A stretch of 64,000 nt of DNA from Marasmius tenuissimus (lineage: Eukaryota > Basidiomycota > Agaricomycetes > Agaricales > Marasmiaceae). Positions within the stretch are counted from its first letter, which is position 1. Each line of letters opens with the position of its first letter. Location of the stretch: contig JAQOTA010000053.1 of NCBI GenBank assembly GCA_029532415.1, forward strand, positions 4,526,001 to 4,590,000, read 5' to 3'. The notes beneath the pieces are model-generated. The model had not been told where the DNA came from. It was given only the letters and a program-made list of their open reading frames with translations, and searched no databases. The position numbers were made by a program, and so were the translations under genes. This document shows, one piece after another, positions 33,203 to 43,242 of this stretch.

Positions 33203-36200
33203 ATGCACCCAACGACTTCTACAGTCTCCTCAACACCCCCACGCGCACCTCCCATCAAGTATGCTGCACCTCTCGGAACTCGCTGGGATAAAGAGAAAGC
33301 CGCCGCTGGAGGTGCTCACGCCTTTGACCTTCCTACTGATCCTAAGTTCATTGGACCGTGGATCATTGGTGAATGTGTTGGGAAAGGGGCTTCAGGGAGG
33401 GTCAAGATCGCCAAACATCGCATTACTGGTCAGCTAGCTGCTGTCAAGATTCTTCCATTAGCACCTCTGGTCAATTCTCGTGTCAATGTCACCGTAGAGC
33501 AGCAAGCGAAATCCGAAAAACAGCGTCTTGGGATCGATAGGGAAATCACGATGATGAAGCTCATGAACCACCCGAACATCCTGCGCATATACGATGTCTA
33601 CGAGGGTGCTAAAGAGCTTTTCCTGGTTTTAGAATACGTCGAAGGAGGAGAGCTCTTCGACTTCCTTGTCAATCGTGGTAGACTCCCTCCCGCTGATGCT
33701 CGTGCTTTCTTCAAGCAAATCATCCTCGGCCTCAACTACGCTCACACATTCTCTATCATTCATCGCGACCTCAAACCGGAGAACATTCTCATTGCATCTC
33801 TTGATCCTCCTCTACTCAAAATCGCTGACTGGGGTATGGCAGCTTTCGCCCCTCCGACGCTGCAGCTGGAGACGAGCTGTGGATCCCCGCACTACGCATC
33901 GCCAGAGATTGTCAACGGAGAGAGATACCAGGGCAATGCCACAGATATATGGAGCTGTGGAGTCATTCTCTTTGCCCTACTCACGGGAAGGCTTCCCTTC
34001 GACGACAAGAATGTCAAGGCATTGCTGGCGAAGGTCAAAGTCGGGAAATATGAGGTACCGGCGTGGGTAGACCCTATGGCTCGGGACTTGCTACAGAAGA
34101 TGCTAGTAGTCGACGCAGGGAAGCGTATCACGGTCAGGTCTCTCGCCTATATGCACATTGCCTGGCGACTCAAAGGCTTACGCAGATTCCGGAGATTCTC
34201 GCTCACCCTTGGCTCAGCGCAACCCTCCCGAACTCACGCAGCAGGTCAACGACTTCGACAGAATCGGTGCTTCCGCCCTCTCCAAGCACTTTGGCACGGC
34301 CTATACCTTCACCTTCCTTGATCGACCCGGCTCTCTTCGAGTCGCTTCGCGTTATATGGGGTCGACACGCAGACTCGGGCGGTGAGAATATCAGGAGGGA
34401 CCTCCTTTCCCCGGAAGGCCAGGGGATTCACGCAAAAGCGTTTTACTTTTTGCTGGGCAAGTTTAGAGAGGAAAGAGAGCAGGAACGGCTTGCTAAGGAG
34501 GTGGAGGCTGACGAACACGACAGTCGTGGTAGATCGGAAGTAACGAAGGTTCTCGGAGAGTCGTTAACATTCAACCTTGGTTGGGAGTTGCCTGCCGATA
34601 TTGCTGGGGTCGGAAAGCCACGAGGGAGCGGCGCGAGCGTATCGCGTAGGACCAGCTCTTCCACCACCTCAACACCGGTATCTGTTGGTTGTAAGCCATC
34701 GAACCCGGAACCTACGCAGCCCATGTCTGCCCCGGCGCGAAAGACGTCCTTCGGAGCTACAGGAAGCACAGTCCCGATGCCCAAGAGGGGCTACACATAC
34801 TCCGGCTCCTCTGCTAGTTCCCGCAATATGGGCCAGGACGCCAGCTCGTCCACGATGGAGAGGCCCAAAATCGGCTGCAGCTTCATCGCGCAAAAACGCA
34901 TAGACCCAGAAATCGGACGGACGATGCATCTTCCTTCATACGTCCTGCCGGGAAAGACTCGAGGGCATCATCGTCTTCCGAGAGCTCTAGCAAACCCACC
35001 AGTCGTGTCTCTCACTTGCCGCCCCCAGCAAGTGACGAGCCTCCCCAGCTTCCTCCTCTTCCCCTTACGGAGCTGAAACCTCGAACCGCTCGTGAACGAG
35101 CCGTGTCGATGGCCGCAGCCAAATCGCTTGCACGCTCGGCGGAGAATGGACACGCACCCGCCAACGTAACTCAGGGTGTTTCTACCGATGCCTCGTTGCA
35201 GGAAGCGGAGAGGAAGCCCCGCGAACGGGCCATTTCTCTTGCCGCTGTGTCACTTGTCGGCGACAAGGCGACTCGACCCCCACTCGACCCGCTTCACTCG
35301 GTCCAGCGCTCAACCGCACGGACTCGTGCGCCTTCCGTCCCTTGTTCCGTGGATAAGGAGAACCAGGGCAACCCCAACACCAACGATTCCAATGATGCGA
35401 AGACAATGAACGGAGATGCCAATGCCAACGGAGGGAGAAAGGCGTTGGGCATTGTGAAGAAAGGGAAGCTCAGACGTATGTTCTACTCGCCTATTCCTTT
35501 ACGAAGTACTCACCATCCTCATTCGCTCCAGCCCCGCCACTGGAATTCCCTTTCCCTCCCCTCACTCGGAAGCGGTCGACTGCCGATATGCCACCGAATC
35601 AGGCCGCCCCTCTAGGCTTGAGAAATCAGGACCACGGCGGCGGTCTCAACCAGACGCACCAAGGCTTGCTCAATCATACCAGCTACGCCTCTACCTCGAA
35701 GAACCCTCTGATATCACCGAAATTCCCTCCAATGTCGTTCTCTTCTGCATCTGGACCTGGATCGCCCAAGACGCCAGGATGGCTTTCAAGTCTATTCAAC
35801 GGCTGGAAGTCCGCTGCAGGGGAAGAGGACCTGAGGATGTACTCTCGAGAGGATGTCCAACGCACGAAGGCCGACATAACAACATTATTGGGGAGCCTTG
35901 GCGTCAATGTTCAGTCGTTGGAGGATAATCGGGATGAGCTGGTGGTACTGAAATGCGGGGTCCGAGATCGAGCAGGGAGTGAGGAAGGGGCAACGGGTGG
36001 AGACTCGGGGATGGGCAACATGAAGCCCGTTCGATTTAGGGTGGAGATTTATGCTGGATCGTCGACGATGTCGCCTCAAGCCCTGAGTCCTCCGATGAGC
36101 CCGCTTTTCAGCCCACCGCTTGGTTACCCAAGCCCTCGTCTGTCCTACGAGGCCTCTTCCCCTCCAATGGTTTCCAGTCCAATCGCCAACTCTTATCTCC

Positions 36201-36481
36201 CACCTGGTGGAGGCCCAAGGCTACGAAGCACTACGTCTCCTCTCCCTAGCCAGGCATCGAGCTTCCAGCCTTGGGTCGGCCGTGGCCCCATCGACGGCAA
36301 TGTAACCGCGGTGCTCGTGAAGCACGAGAAGGGCTCTGGTGTGACGCTGAAGGCGGTATGGAAGAAGATGAGAGATATATATCCATCCTGCGACACTAAG
36401 ATCCCTCAGTCTGGAACTGGGTGGACCCCCAGTCCTGGATGGGTAGTCGTTGATGAAGGCAAGGTCGGGATTGCGGTGTAG
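33203..36481 (+). CDS. Nim1/Gin4/Hsl1-like Ser/Thr protein kinase
   Basis: CAMK-type kinase related to the morphogenesis and cell-cycle kinases that act at the septin ring and on Wee1. Kinase domain from about residue 50: Gly loop 'GKGASGRV' (60-67), Lys82 in 'AAVKIL', 'HRDLKPEN' (187-194), 'ADWGMA' (DWG in place of DFG, 209-211), 'SCGSPHYASPE'. A GT-AG intron at about 34134-34182 joins 'GKRIT' to 'IPEILAHPWLSA'. A long Ser/Pro-rich tail follows. The frame changes between about 34840 and 34990, by an intron I could not fix (acceptor perhaps CTGCAG near 34880) or a sequence error. Another intron at about 35476-35535 joins 'KKGKLRR' to 'PPPLEFPF'. The C-terminal 'VRFRVEIYA' and 'VTLKAVWKKMRDIYPSC' may be a KA1-like domain. 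Stop 36479-36481. Confidence 0.85.
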
Positions 36482-36556
36482 GGATCGGCGATGTGATAAC
36501 AGCAAGAGTATAGAGAAGCTCCATTCGTTTTGTATCTATGTAACGTTATTGAGTTT
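36006..36556 (+). repeat. Kinase 3' end, source copy of a direct duplication
   Basis: Last coding exon and 3' UTR of the kinase; a shortened, mutated direct copy lies at 41216-41562. Shared landmarks are 'GGGATGGGCAACATGAAGCC', 'CAAGCCCTCGTCTGT', 'TAGTCGTT.ATGAAGG' and 'GGGATCGGCGATGTGAT'. Confidence 0.85.
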
Positions 36557-36956
36557 GTTGCCCCTCCTCATTTTGCCCTTCGCTCTCAACGGCGCCCCTT
36601 GTCTGTTCATTGTTGACCGGCGACTAGCAACTCCTCGCGGTCGTTTCCTCTTGGCAGCGTGAACCTCGATGAACCAGTGTATGTGGGCTTAAGCCACAGT
36701 CCCGCCGAGCCCTACCTCTCGATCTCGTTGCAGACGCAGTTAGGCGACGTCCCGATTGTTCAGGTCTATCGGATTTCGTATTCAAGAAGTTACTCCTATT
36801 CAATAAGCAAGGATAACAACCACGGCGTATGCAAGTGGCAAGTTACATGCGCTTTCTCTCTCCCAGGAGATCCGTCTCACATCAGAAGCCTTATAGGGAG
36901 ACGGCATATGCACGTATATAAGTATCCGATCCAAAACTGGGACAGACAACGACAAC
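36482..36956. other. Intergenic after the kinase
   Basis: Kinase 3' UTR up to about 36556 (this part recurs at 41480-41562), then sequence with no gene. It ends with a TATATAAG box at 36915-36922. Confidence 0.5.
36915..36922 (+). promoter_or_regulatory. TATA box upstream of the truncated 62-codon frame
   Basis: TATATAAG, 42 nt before ATG 36957. There is no counterpart at the matching place in the left copy, where that position lies inside coding sequence. Confidence 0.4.
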
Positions 36957-37690
36957 ATGAGCGGCGCACAACCCGGCCACGACGTGATGCAGGCCGCAGT
37001 TTTGGTTGAAAAATCTACACACGGCCGAGAAGGCATCGAAGGAGACGAATCACATCTGCGCGAATATCAGGATCCAGCTTGGAGTCACTCGACTTTCATG
37101 GGACAGAGGGTCGCCCCAGTAGCGATAGCAGTGGTGATCTTCTAGTCTTTTCTTACTTTTCTGTACAGTAACTACATGTAGCTCTTTTGGGTGACCTTGC
37201 CCATGGAATATCAGTTACAATGATTCATGAACCTTATTCGTGGATGCGACTAGCACATTGGCAACGAACAACGACGATACGATACAGAACTACCGAGCAT
37301 TCATAAAACAATAAGAAGGGGACGTCACTGCGAGCGTCACTAGTTGCAGGTACGGTCGGCCTGGCCAGATCAGAAATCCGAAAGCCCCAGCGTCTTTTCC
37401 TCTCCCTGACTGAAGGTCAAACCTACGACCTTTCCATCGTATCTCACCTGTGCTGCTGTGCCTGACGTGCTCCTAATTTTAGCCTCGGTCAAGGCACCAT
37501 TCGCCCAAGCCAGATCAATCGCAAACCCTCCTCTCGCTCTGAAACCCGTTACACTTCCCTGCCCCCACGCAGCGGGAATCGCTGGCAACAGCTGAATCTC
37601 GCCATTGTGGCTCTGAAGGATCATTTCCGCGACAGCGTTCGCTCCACCTACATGAATGAGTATCAGGATCCATTAGCCTCGATTGAGGTC
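36940..37690. repeat. Inverted segmental duplication, copy B
   Basis: Reverse complement of 1-770: membrane-protein tail fragment, spacer (37146-37369) and the GH95 last exon with its preceding intron. The tail-to-tail gene arrangement is the same in both copies. The matching continues at least to the window's left edge, so the duplication probably extends beyond it. Confidence 0.85.
36957..37145 (+). pseudogene. Truncated copy of the single-pass membrane protein gene (C-terminal fragment)
   Basis: The frame 'MSGAQPGHDVMQAAVLVEK' matches the C-terminal part of the membrane protein at 577-1307 ('TSGAQPGHDVMQVAILVEM') and continues 'GREGIEGDESHLREYQ' before the two diverge. The membrane segment and the N-terminal two thirds are absent; similarity stops at about 36940. 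A Thr-to-Met change supplies an ATG, and a TATA box lies 42 nt upstream, so a 62-residue peptide could be made. I regard it as a gene fragment left by the inverted duplication; whether it is expressed cannot be told from sequence. Confidence 0.7.
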
Positions 37691-40436
37691 CAAGCCAAGG
37701 GCGCCCATCGCCGAGACCCGAGTCCAGATGTCACTCACCAAAGTTCCCATCAATCTGGAATACAGTGTTGATCGACCATAGGTTGTCATAAGAGTACAGG
37801 CTCAACAACCTTTGCATGTAGTAGTAGGCCTTTTCACCGTCCAGTAGACGTGCGAAACAGTTGGCTCGCCAAGCTGTAGGCCATCCATTCTCGGAGTCCC
37901 CGCGAAGAGTGAGAGACACGTTGGCAGCATGAGCGAGGGTCTCGTTGAATCTTGGGTCGATCTGCGCGCTTGGGAATAAGGGGTACAAGTGGCTGATATG
38001 GTTGAAACCACTGAATGGGGGGATCAGTGAAAGGTGTTATAGCGAAAAGAACAGGACGTCATACCCTCCGGGTGGGTAATCTCGAGCCCATTCCTGGATC
38101 TGGCCTTCTGATCCAATTCGGAGAGGTATCAGGCGGGCCATTGTGGTTGTTAAGTTGGCCGCGAAATCCTCGTCAACGCCGAGAAGGGCAGCGAATCCGG
38201 CAGTGTGGTTGAACAGATCTCGAAGGAGTCTTTGCATTGAAGGTCAGTAAAGCGGGGAGGGTTGGATGCTTGACGCTCGCTTACGCATTGTCAATAGTGG
38301 AACCTAGCGGAGGTATTAGCCAGCTTCATCGAAAGCTACGAGTGAAATCCACACCATAGGTCAACGACACGTTTGTATCATTGTAAATTCCGATCCCCCT
38401 CTCCGGACTCATGCTCGGGTTGGGCACAACGTACTCTTCGTCTTCGACGTCCTCTGGTGTCACGACCAGGAAGTCCAAATAGAATTCGGATAGGCCCTTT
38501 AACAAAGGATACGCCACGCTCCGAACCCACTCGACGTTGTCAGGCTCATATGCGTAATGCTCCCAAACGTTCTGCAACAGCCAGGCAGGGGCCATGGGCC
38601 ACATCCCGTAATACGCAGCGTCGATGGGAGCAGAATCGCGCCAGAGGCCTGTGTTGTGATGGGCTACCCAACCTCTTTCGATGTTGTATTCTTTGGTGGC
38701 GGCATCCTTTCCACGCTCTGCGACCTCGGTGAGCAGGTTCCATAGCGGATCGAGGGTCTCGGCAATGTTGAGAGGTTCTGAGAGCCAAGAGTTCATCTGG
38801 TACACAGGTTAGCATAATTTGGGACTAATTCATATCCATAGACTAGAGAATCCCACCTGTTGGTTGATATTAATCGTATATTTGCTTTTTAACCGTTTAT
38901 TAGTTGCGATCCAGTTGAAGAAATGTAGCACTTACCTTCCCCAAGCAGGGTCAGTGTCCTGGTTCCATATTCCTTGAAGGTTTGATGGCTCGGTCTTCCT
39001 CGACGATGCGATTCCCAGATACCTCCCATATTGAGCGTAGAGAGCGAAGACATCCGCGTCTGCATCGGCACCTCCCAAAAGGTCCTTTCGGAGGTTTGTT
39101 GGTAGATATGTGAACTGGCTAGGAGTACCTTCGGGGATTGTAAGTCCATATTAAAGCGGACAAATGGCTGGTAGGCCTACCGAGCGTGATATTCACCCTC
39201 CCGAATAACGCTGAATGGTCCTCAACATGTGTATCAAGCAGTTCTTCCCATGTCTTATCTCGTACCGCCGCCAGAGTCGTCGAAACTTTCGCTTCAGGAT
39301 CCCCCGATAGGTCGTCGTATCGAACGTAGTTCGTGTCGATTGCGATCTTGATGACAGCTTCATCTGCACCAGATATCACCAAAGTGTCGCCGTTTTGTCC
39401 GGCGCTAATGGTCCCATTGGATACGGAAATTTCTGCCCTTGCAAGAAATTCGATAGATCCAGGAAGGCCATACTTAGTTTGTCCTCGGCCCGTCAAGCTC
39501 AGAGAGCTTCCGTTGGCGGAGAAACTCTGGCGGTGGTGGTACGTCAGCTGCCGTCAGATGTGTAGTGCAACGGCTGCTGATGAGACTCACAGGACTAGTC
39601 ATCGGTGTGGTGAATTTGGCTTCGAACTCGACTTGACCGGTGACGTTCGCGGATATTTTTATCACGATCACATTGTCTGGATGACTAGCGAAGGCGGTCC
39701 GAGTAAACTTGACCCCCTCTCCGGTCGTGTAGGTTGTGGTGGCGACGGCCGTGGCAAGGTCCAGAGTGTGGTTGTAAGAGGTGACGGATGACGAGGTGTC
39801 AGGAGGGAAGATCAGGCTAAGGTTCCCAGCGGCTGATGTTCGATGTTAGTAGGGCCACATATCATTGACAAGCTAAACGTTACTCACTTTGATAGACTTG
39901 TTGACTGATGGGATTAGCCATGCAAGACGTGTTGAGCGTAGTTTGTGCATTATACAGATCATCCTCCCTGGGTGGTGTAAGTGAAGTTGACAGTGAGGCG
40001 CTATGGCTATACCGACCATATGTACTCTTGAACCTCTGGTAGAACACCAGGACAATTCGTGTTGTAGGGATCGTTGATAGATCCAGACCAAATGTGATCC
40101 TGAGATATGTCAGGGAGTGAAGGCCCACAGGAAAGTGAGAGACGAACCTCATTGAGAACCAAGACCTCTGTTGGAATCTGACCGAAAACCTCCGCACCAA
40201 GACGGCCGTTTCCAATCGGAAGTACTGCATAACGCATGAGTCCATTGAGAGCGAGAAGACCAATTGACTCCGGTCGTACTATTCGTCGTGTTGAACCACA
40301 TCATTGTTGCCTTGGTTTGATCATGGGTCAGCGTCACCCCCGGTACCAAAATTATCCCAATACTTACTGCTTGGGCATTTGCCAAGAAGGCAAGAGCGAC
40401 GACCGCGGTCAGACATATCGATGCTGGCCTCCCCAT
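37370..40436 (-). CDS. GH95 alpha-L-fucosidase, secreted, complete
   Basis: Start ATG 40436 with signal peptide 'MGRPASICLTAVVALAFLANAQA'. Then 'ILPIGNGRLGAEVFGQIPTEVLVLNE' after an intron at about 40220-40274, 'DHIWSGSINDPYN', the beta-sandwich, and the (alpha/alpha)6-barrel region. Family motifs: 'WNQDTDPAWG', 'VAHHNTGLWRDSAPID' (GH95 usually has HHNTDLWR, whose Asn residues are catalytic), 'GQIQEWARDY' (catalytic Glu region), 'WPTAWRANCFARLLDGE' and 'VFQIDGNFG'. It ends 'HNGEIQLLPAIPAAWGQG' and stop at 37370. About ten introns of 45-65 nt. All exons are open and key motifs kept, so this copy should be functional: release of alpha-L-fucose from plant, algal or mucin-type glycans outside the cell. 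Its 3' third is shared with the partial gene at 1-314. Confidence 0.9.
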
Positions 40437-41215
40437 TGCGGTGGAAAAGAGCTCAATGTGAGAGCAGGATGTCTCTGGAGCGGCTTTTAATAGCCAGGTC
40501 GAGAAATTTTCGGATAAATGCAGAGAGCAGCTGTCGAAGAAGCAGATGAAGTCGTAAAGAGCGCTGAGGAATGACTGGAGTGAGACCGAAGGCTCGGAGG
40601 AAGGACCTTGGCATTTGCGGGTAGAACTTACCAGTGGGCGACACCAGGCGACACCCCTCAGGCCTCACTCATCATTAGAAGACCGTGGGATACAAGAGGC
40701 CGTTGCACACTCGGAATAGGCTCAAATGGTGCGTAATTCAGAGCATACAGGTAGGTGGTCTAAAGCACAACTTGACAACGAGTAGTAGGTTCGAAGACGG
40801 CCATGTGAGACGGAATTTGGTCGGAACTTCAGCTAAAGAAGGTCAGCTACACGTCGGAGCAGAGATCGTAGACTCACGAGAAGAGTAATAAGCTTTTGAG
40901 CTCCAAGGGCAACAATGTGAATTCATCACTTGACAGTTCCACCGGTCCGGGCTCTCGAACGGATTTCAGAACGTATCCGAATGGCGAATACCTTGGAGCG
41001 GGGTCAATGGCAACTAAATCATACATTCAAGGGTAGAATGATGAGCAAAGCGCGTTCATTGGATCAGGTATAGCTAAATTTTGCATATTCCCGAGAGTCT
41101 TTCTGAAGGTGGTGGTAGAAGTAAGCGCTCGTTGATTGATCGCAAATTCGCATTGAGGTGAAACCTGACCCCTCCTGACCCTAACCACACCTTTCCTACC
41201 AACGCCAACGGGGCA
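40437..41215. other. Intergenic upstream of GH95
   Basis: GH95 promoter side. A TTTAATA-like box at about 40485-40491 could serve the minus-strand gene. No gene recognised. Confidence 0.4.
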
Positions 41216-41562
41216 GCCTGGGGATGGGCAACATGAAGCCCGTTAACTCGATCCAGGGGTGGAGATCTAATATTTATGTTGGATATCTCCTCAAGCCCTG
41301 AAGCTGAAGGCCCAAGGCCCGAGTCCCCGTTTTTCGACCGCTCGATTACCCAAGCCCTCGTCTGTACTGCGAGGCCCCCTCCCCTTCAGTGGTTTCTAGT
41401 CCAGCCGCGAACTCTTATTTGCCACCCGGTGGCTCCCTAGTCCCGAACGAATAGTCGTTAATGAAGGTAAGGTGGGACTTGCGACGGAGGGATCGGCGAT
41501 GTGATTACAGCAAGAGTATAGAGAACTCCATTTGTATTTTTTGTAACGCTATTGAGTTTGTA
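41216..41562 (+). pseudogene. Decayed duplicate of the kinase 3' end and 3' UTR
   Basis: Direct-orientation copy of 36006-36556. It begins 'GGGGATGGGCAACATGAAGCC', keeps 'CAAGCCCTCGTCTGT', 'GGTTTC.AGTCCA', 'AACTCTTAT', then jumps (about 200 bp missing, equal to roughly 36208-36430) to the last codons and 3' UTR ('GGGATCGGCGATGTGAT', 'ACAGCAAGAGTATAGAGAA', 'ATTGAGTTTG'). Small indels destroy the reading frame. It has no kinase domain and no plausible product. Confidence 0.82.
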
Positions 41563-41753
41563 CACTACGCTTCCCATTTGAGCTGTAATGTTCCAGCATT
41601 GAGCAAGGCTGACCGTTGAGATGATGAATGGTGAAGTTAAACAATCATACATCAACGCTGTGAGGCCAAGACATAGATACCTGATTGGTTGCAAGAGTTA
41701 CAAGCACAAGCGCCGATACAGGCACGGTTTGACCGCGACCGCGACGACGGCCA

Positions 41754-42865
41754 ATGGCTCAAGTTTCTTCAGGCTCGTCCTCATCGCTCGTACGCGAACT
41801 GAACGATCTCCTTCTTTATCTTGATGTCCCTCTCACCCTTCGTTCGCCAACAGACCTGACTCCAAGTCTCATTCTGGCTCTTCTCGAATCCATTCTTCAA
41901 CAACGACTGCCAGAGATTTCCACAGATGTCAGGACGTGTAGAACAGAGGAAGCAAGGGTGATTTGCGTGAAAATGGTCTTGGGCATCCTCCAGACGGACA
42001 TTCTGGCAGGAACAGAGGAGCAGATGGTCAGCGCCCTCGATTTGACCGGTGTTGATCCAGAAAGACTGGCTCGTGGCGGAGAGGAGGAGGTTACGAGAGT
42101 CGCTAAAGTTCTTTGTTGGCTCGGGAGGAAGATAATGACTGCCGAACAGGCCGTTCAACACGTTCAACAGGGACCTGCTCACCGTCAGCGCAGCTCGAGC
42201 TCATCGTGTGCGACAGCACCGAAATGTTCACGTCGTTCCACGGCCTTCTCCAAGACTTCCTCATCCTCTACGCGAAGGCGTGCAGCTACCGACCCCAATG
42301 CTAGTATCGAGGACTCTGGAGTTGGAAACATCTTACCGCATTTGTCGTCGTTTGAAGACATCCGGTCTCGTTCTCAACTGCATGGTCGACCGCGTCAACC
42401 TCGGCGTGACCATGAGATACGCTCTCCGAATTCTGGAACGGAGCATTCATTCCGAGAAGATTCATTCCTCGTTCACGCTGACAATAGCAATTCTTCCTCG
42501 TCTTCCTTCATCCTGGCGCCAGTCGCGATTCCACCCGTCCGACAACACGGATACATCGGGGAGGTTGACGAGGACGCAGAACTCGATTCTTTCGAGACGA
42601 GTCGGATTGAGATGGACGAGAAGAGCCACGGAGAAGTATATGGAACACACCGGCATCTGGTACGTTCCCATCCATTCTGTTGCTGGCAGTTCTCATTCTG
42701 ACGAGGTACTTTTAGCTGGACCTTGAAGTCGACTTTGAAGACGCCGGCCACGCTAGAACGATCTCTCTACTGAAAGAGCGCGCCCGTCTACTTTATCGAA
42801 TTGCGAAACTCCAACAAGAACCGTCGGGAAACACGAGTAGAAAATCTCAATTGGATGAAACGTGA
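41754..42865 (+). CDS. Hypothetical protein, DUF5745-like N-terminus
   Basis: Two exons. ATG 41754 gives 'MAQVSSGSSSSLVRELNDLLLYLDVPL', followed by 'SPTDLTPSLILALLESILQQRLPEI', 'KMVLGILQTDILAG' and 'DPERLARGGEEEVTRVAKVLCWLG'. This helical pattern resembles the fungal DUF5745 family (calponin-homology-like) as I recall it. A Ser/Arg-rich disordered middle follows. The GT-AG intron at about 42662-42716 joins 'THRHL' to 'LDLEVDFEDAGHARTISLLKERARLLYRIAKLQQE', a short coiled coil, with the stop at 42863-42865. A centrosome or spindle-pole role would be a guess. A long plus-strand frame at 42208-42726 in another frame is a shadow. Confidence 0.72.
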
Positions 42866-43242
42866 TGGTGGCCACTGCCCACTGCTTTGATGAGGACGAG
42901 GTATGTGAAATTCGAAGCGCACAAAGATCATTGTCTGAGATCCCTTTGGCAACAGTGCTTCAGCGGTGCGAACTCAAGACTTTCACGAGGTTGGAATGAA
43001 TAGCTTCCCGCCAGGGTCATCGTTTCAGGTAGGCCACCTCGGTGACCAACACGCGACTTCCCTCTGAAGAACCCTGAAGGATTGGATTATGTGCAGTGCT
43101 GGTAACGGCATCTGACAGATAGGCGCTCTTGATTGATTGAACTTTTACCTTTTACCGAAGGCCTCCTGGGTTGCTAGAAATGCACATAAGCCCCAGACAC
43201 GGAAATTCTGGCGGATAACTGCCCCTCCCTCCTTCCCTCAAG
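42866..43242. other. Intergenic, no gene seen
   Basis: Spacer between two plus-strand genes; presumably 3' UTR of one and promoter of the next. Confidence 0.4.

Noticed and set aside
42208..42726. 172-codon frame overlapping the DUF5745-like gene
   Set aside because: It is a +1 shadow of the Ser/Arg-rich coding region; the spliced main frame gives a coherent protein and coiled coil.
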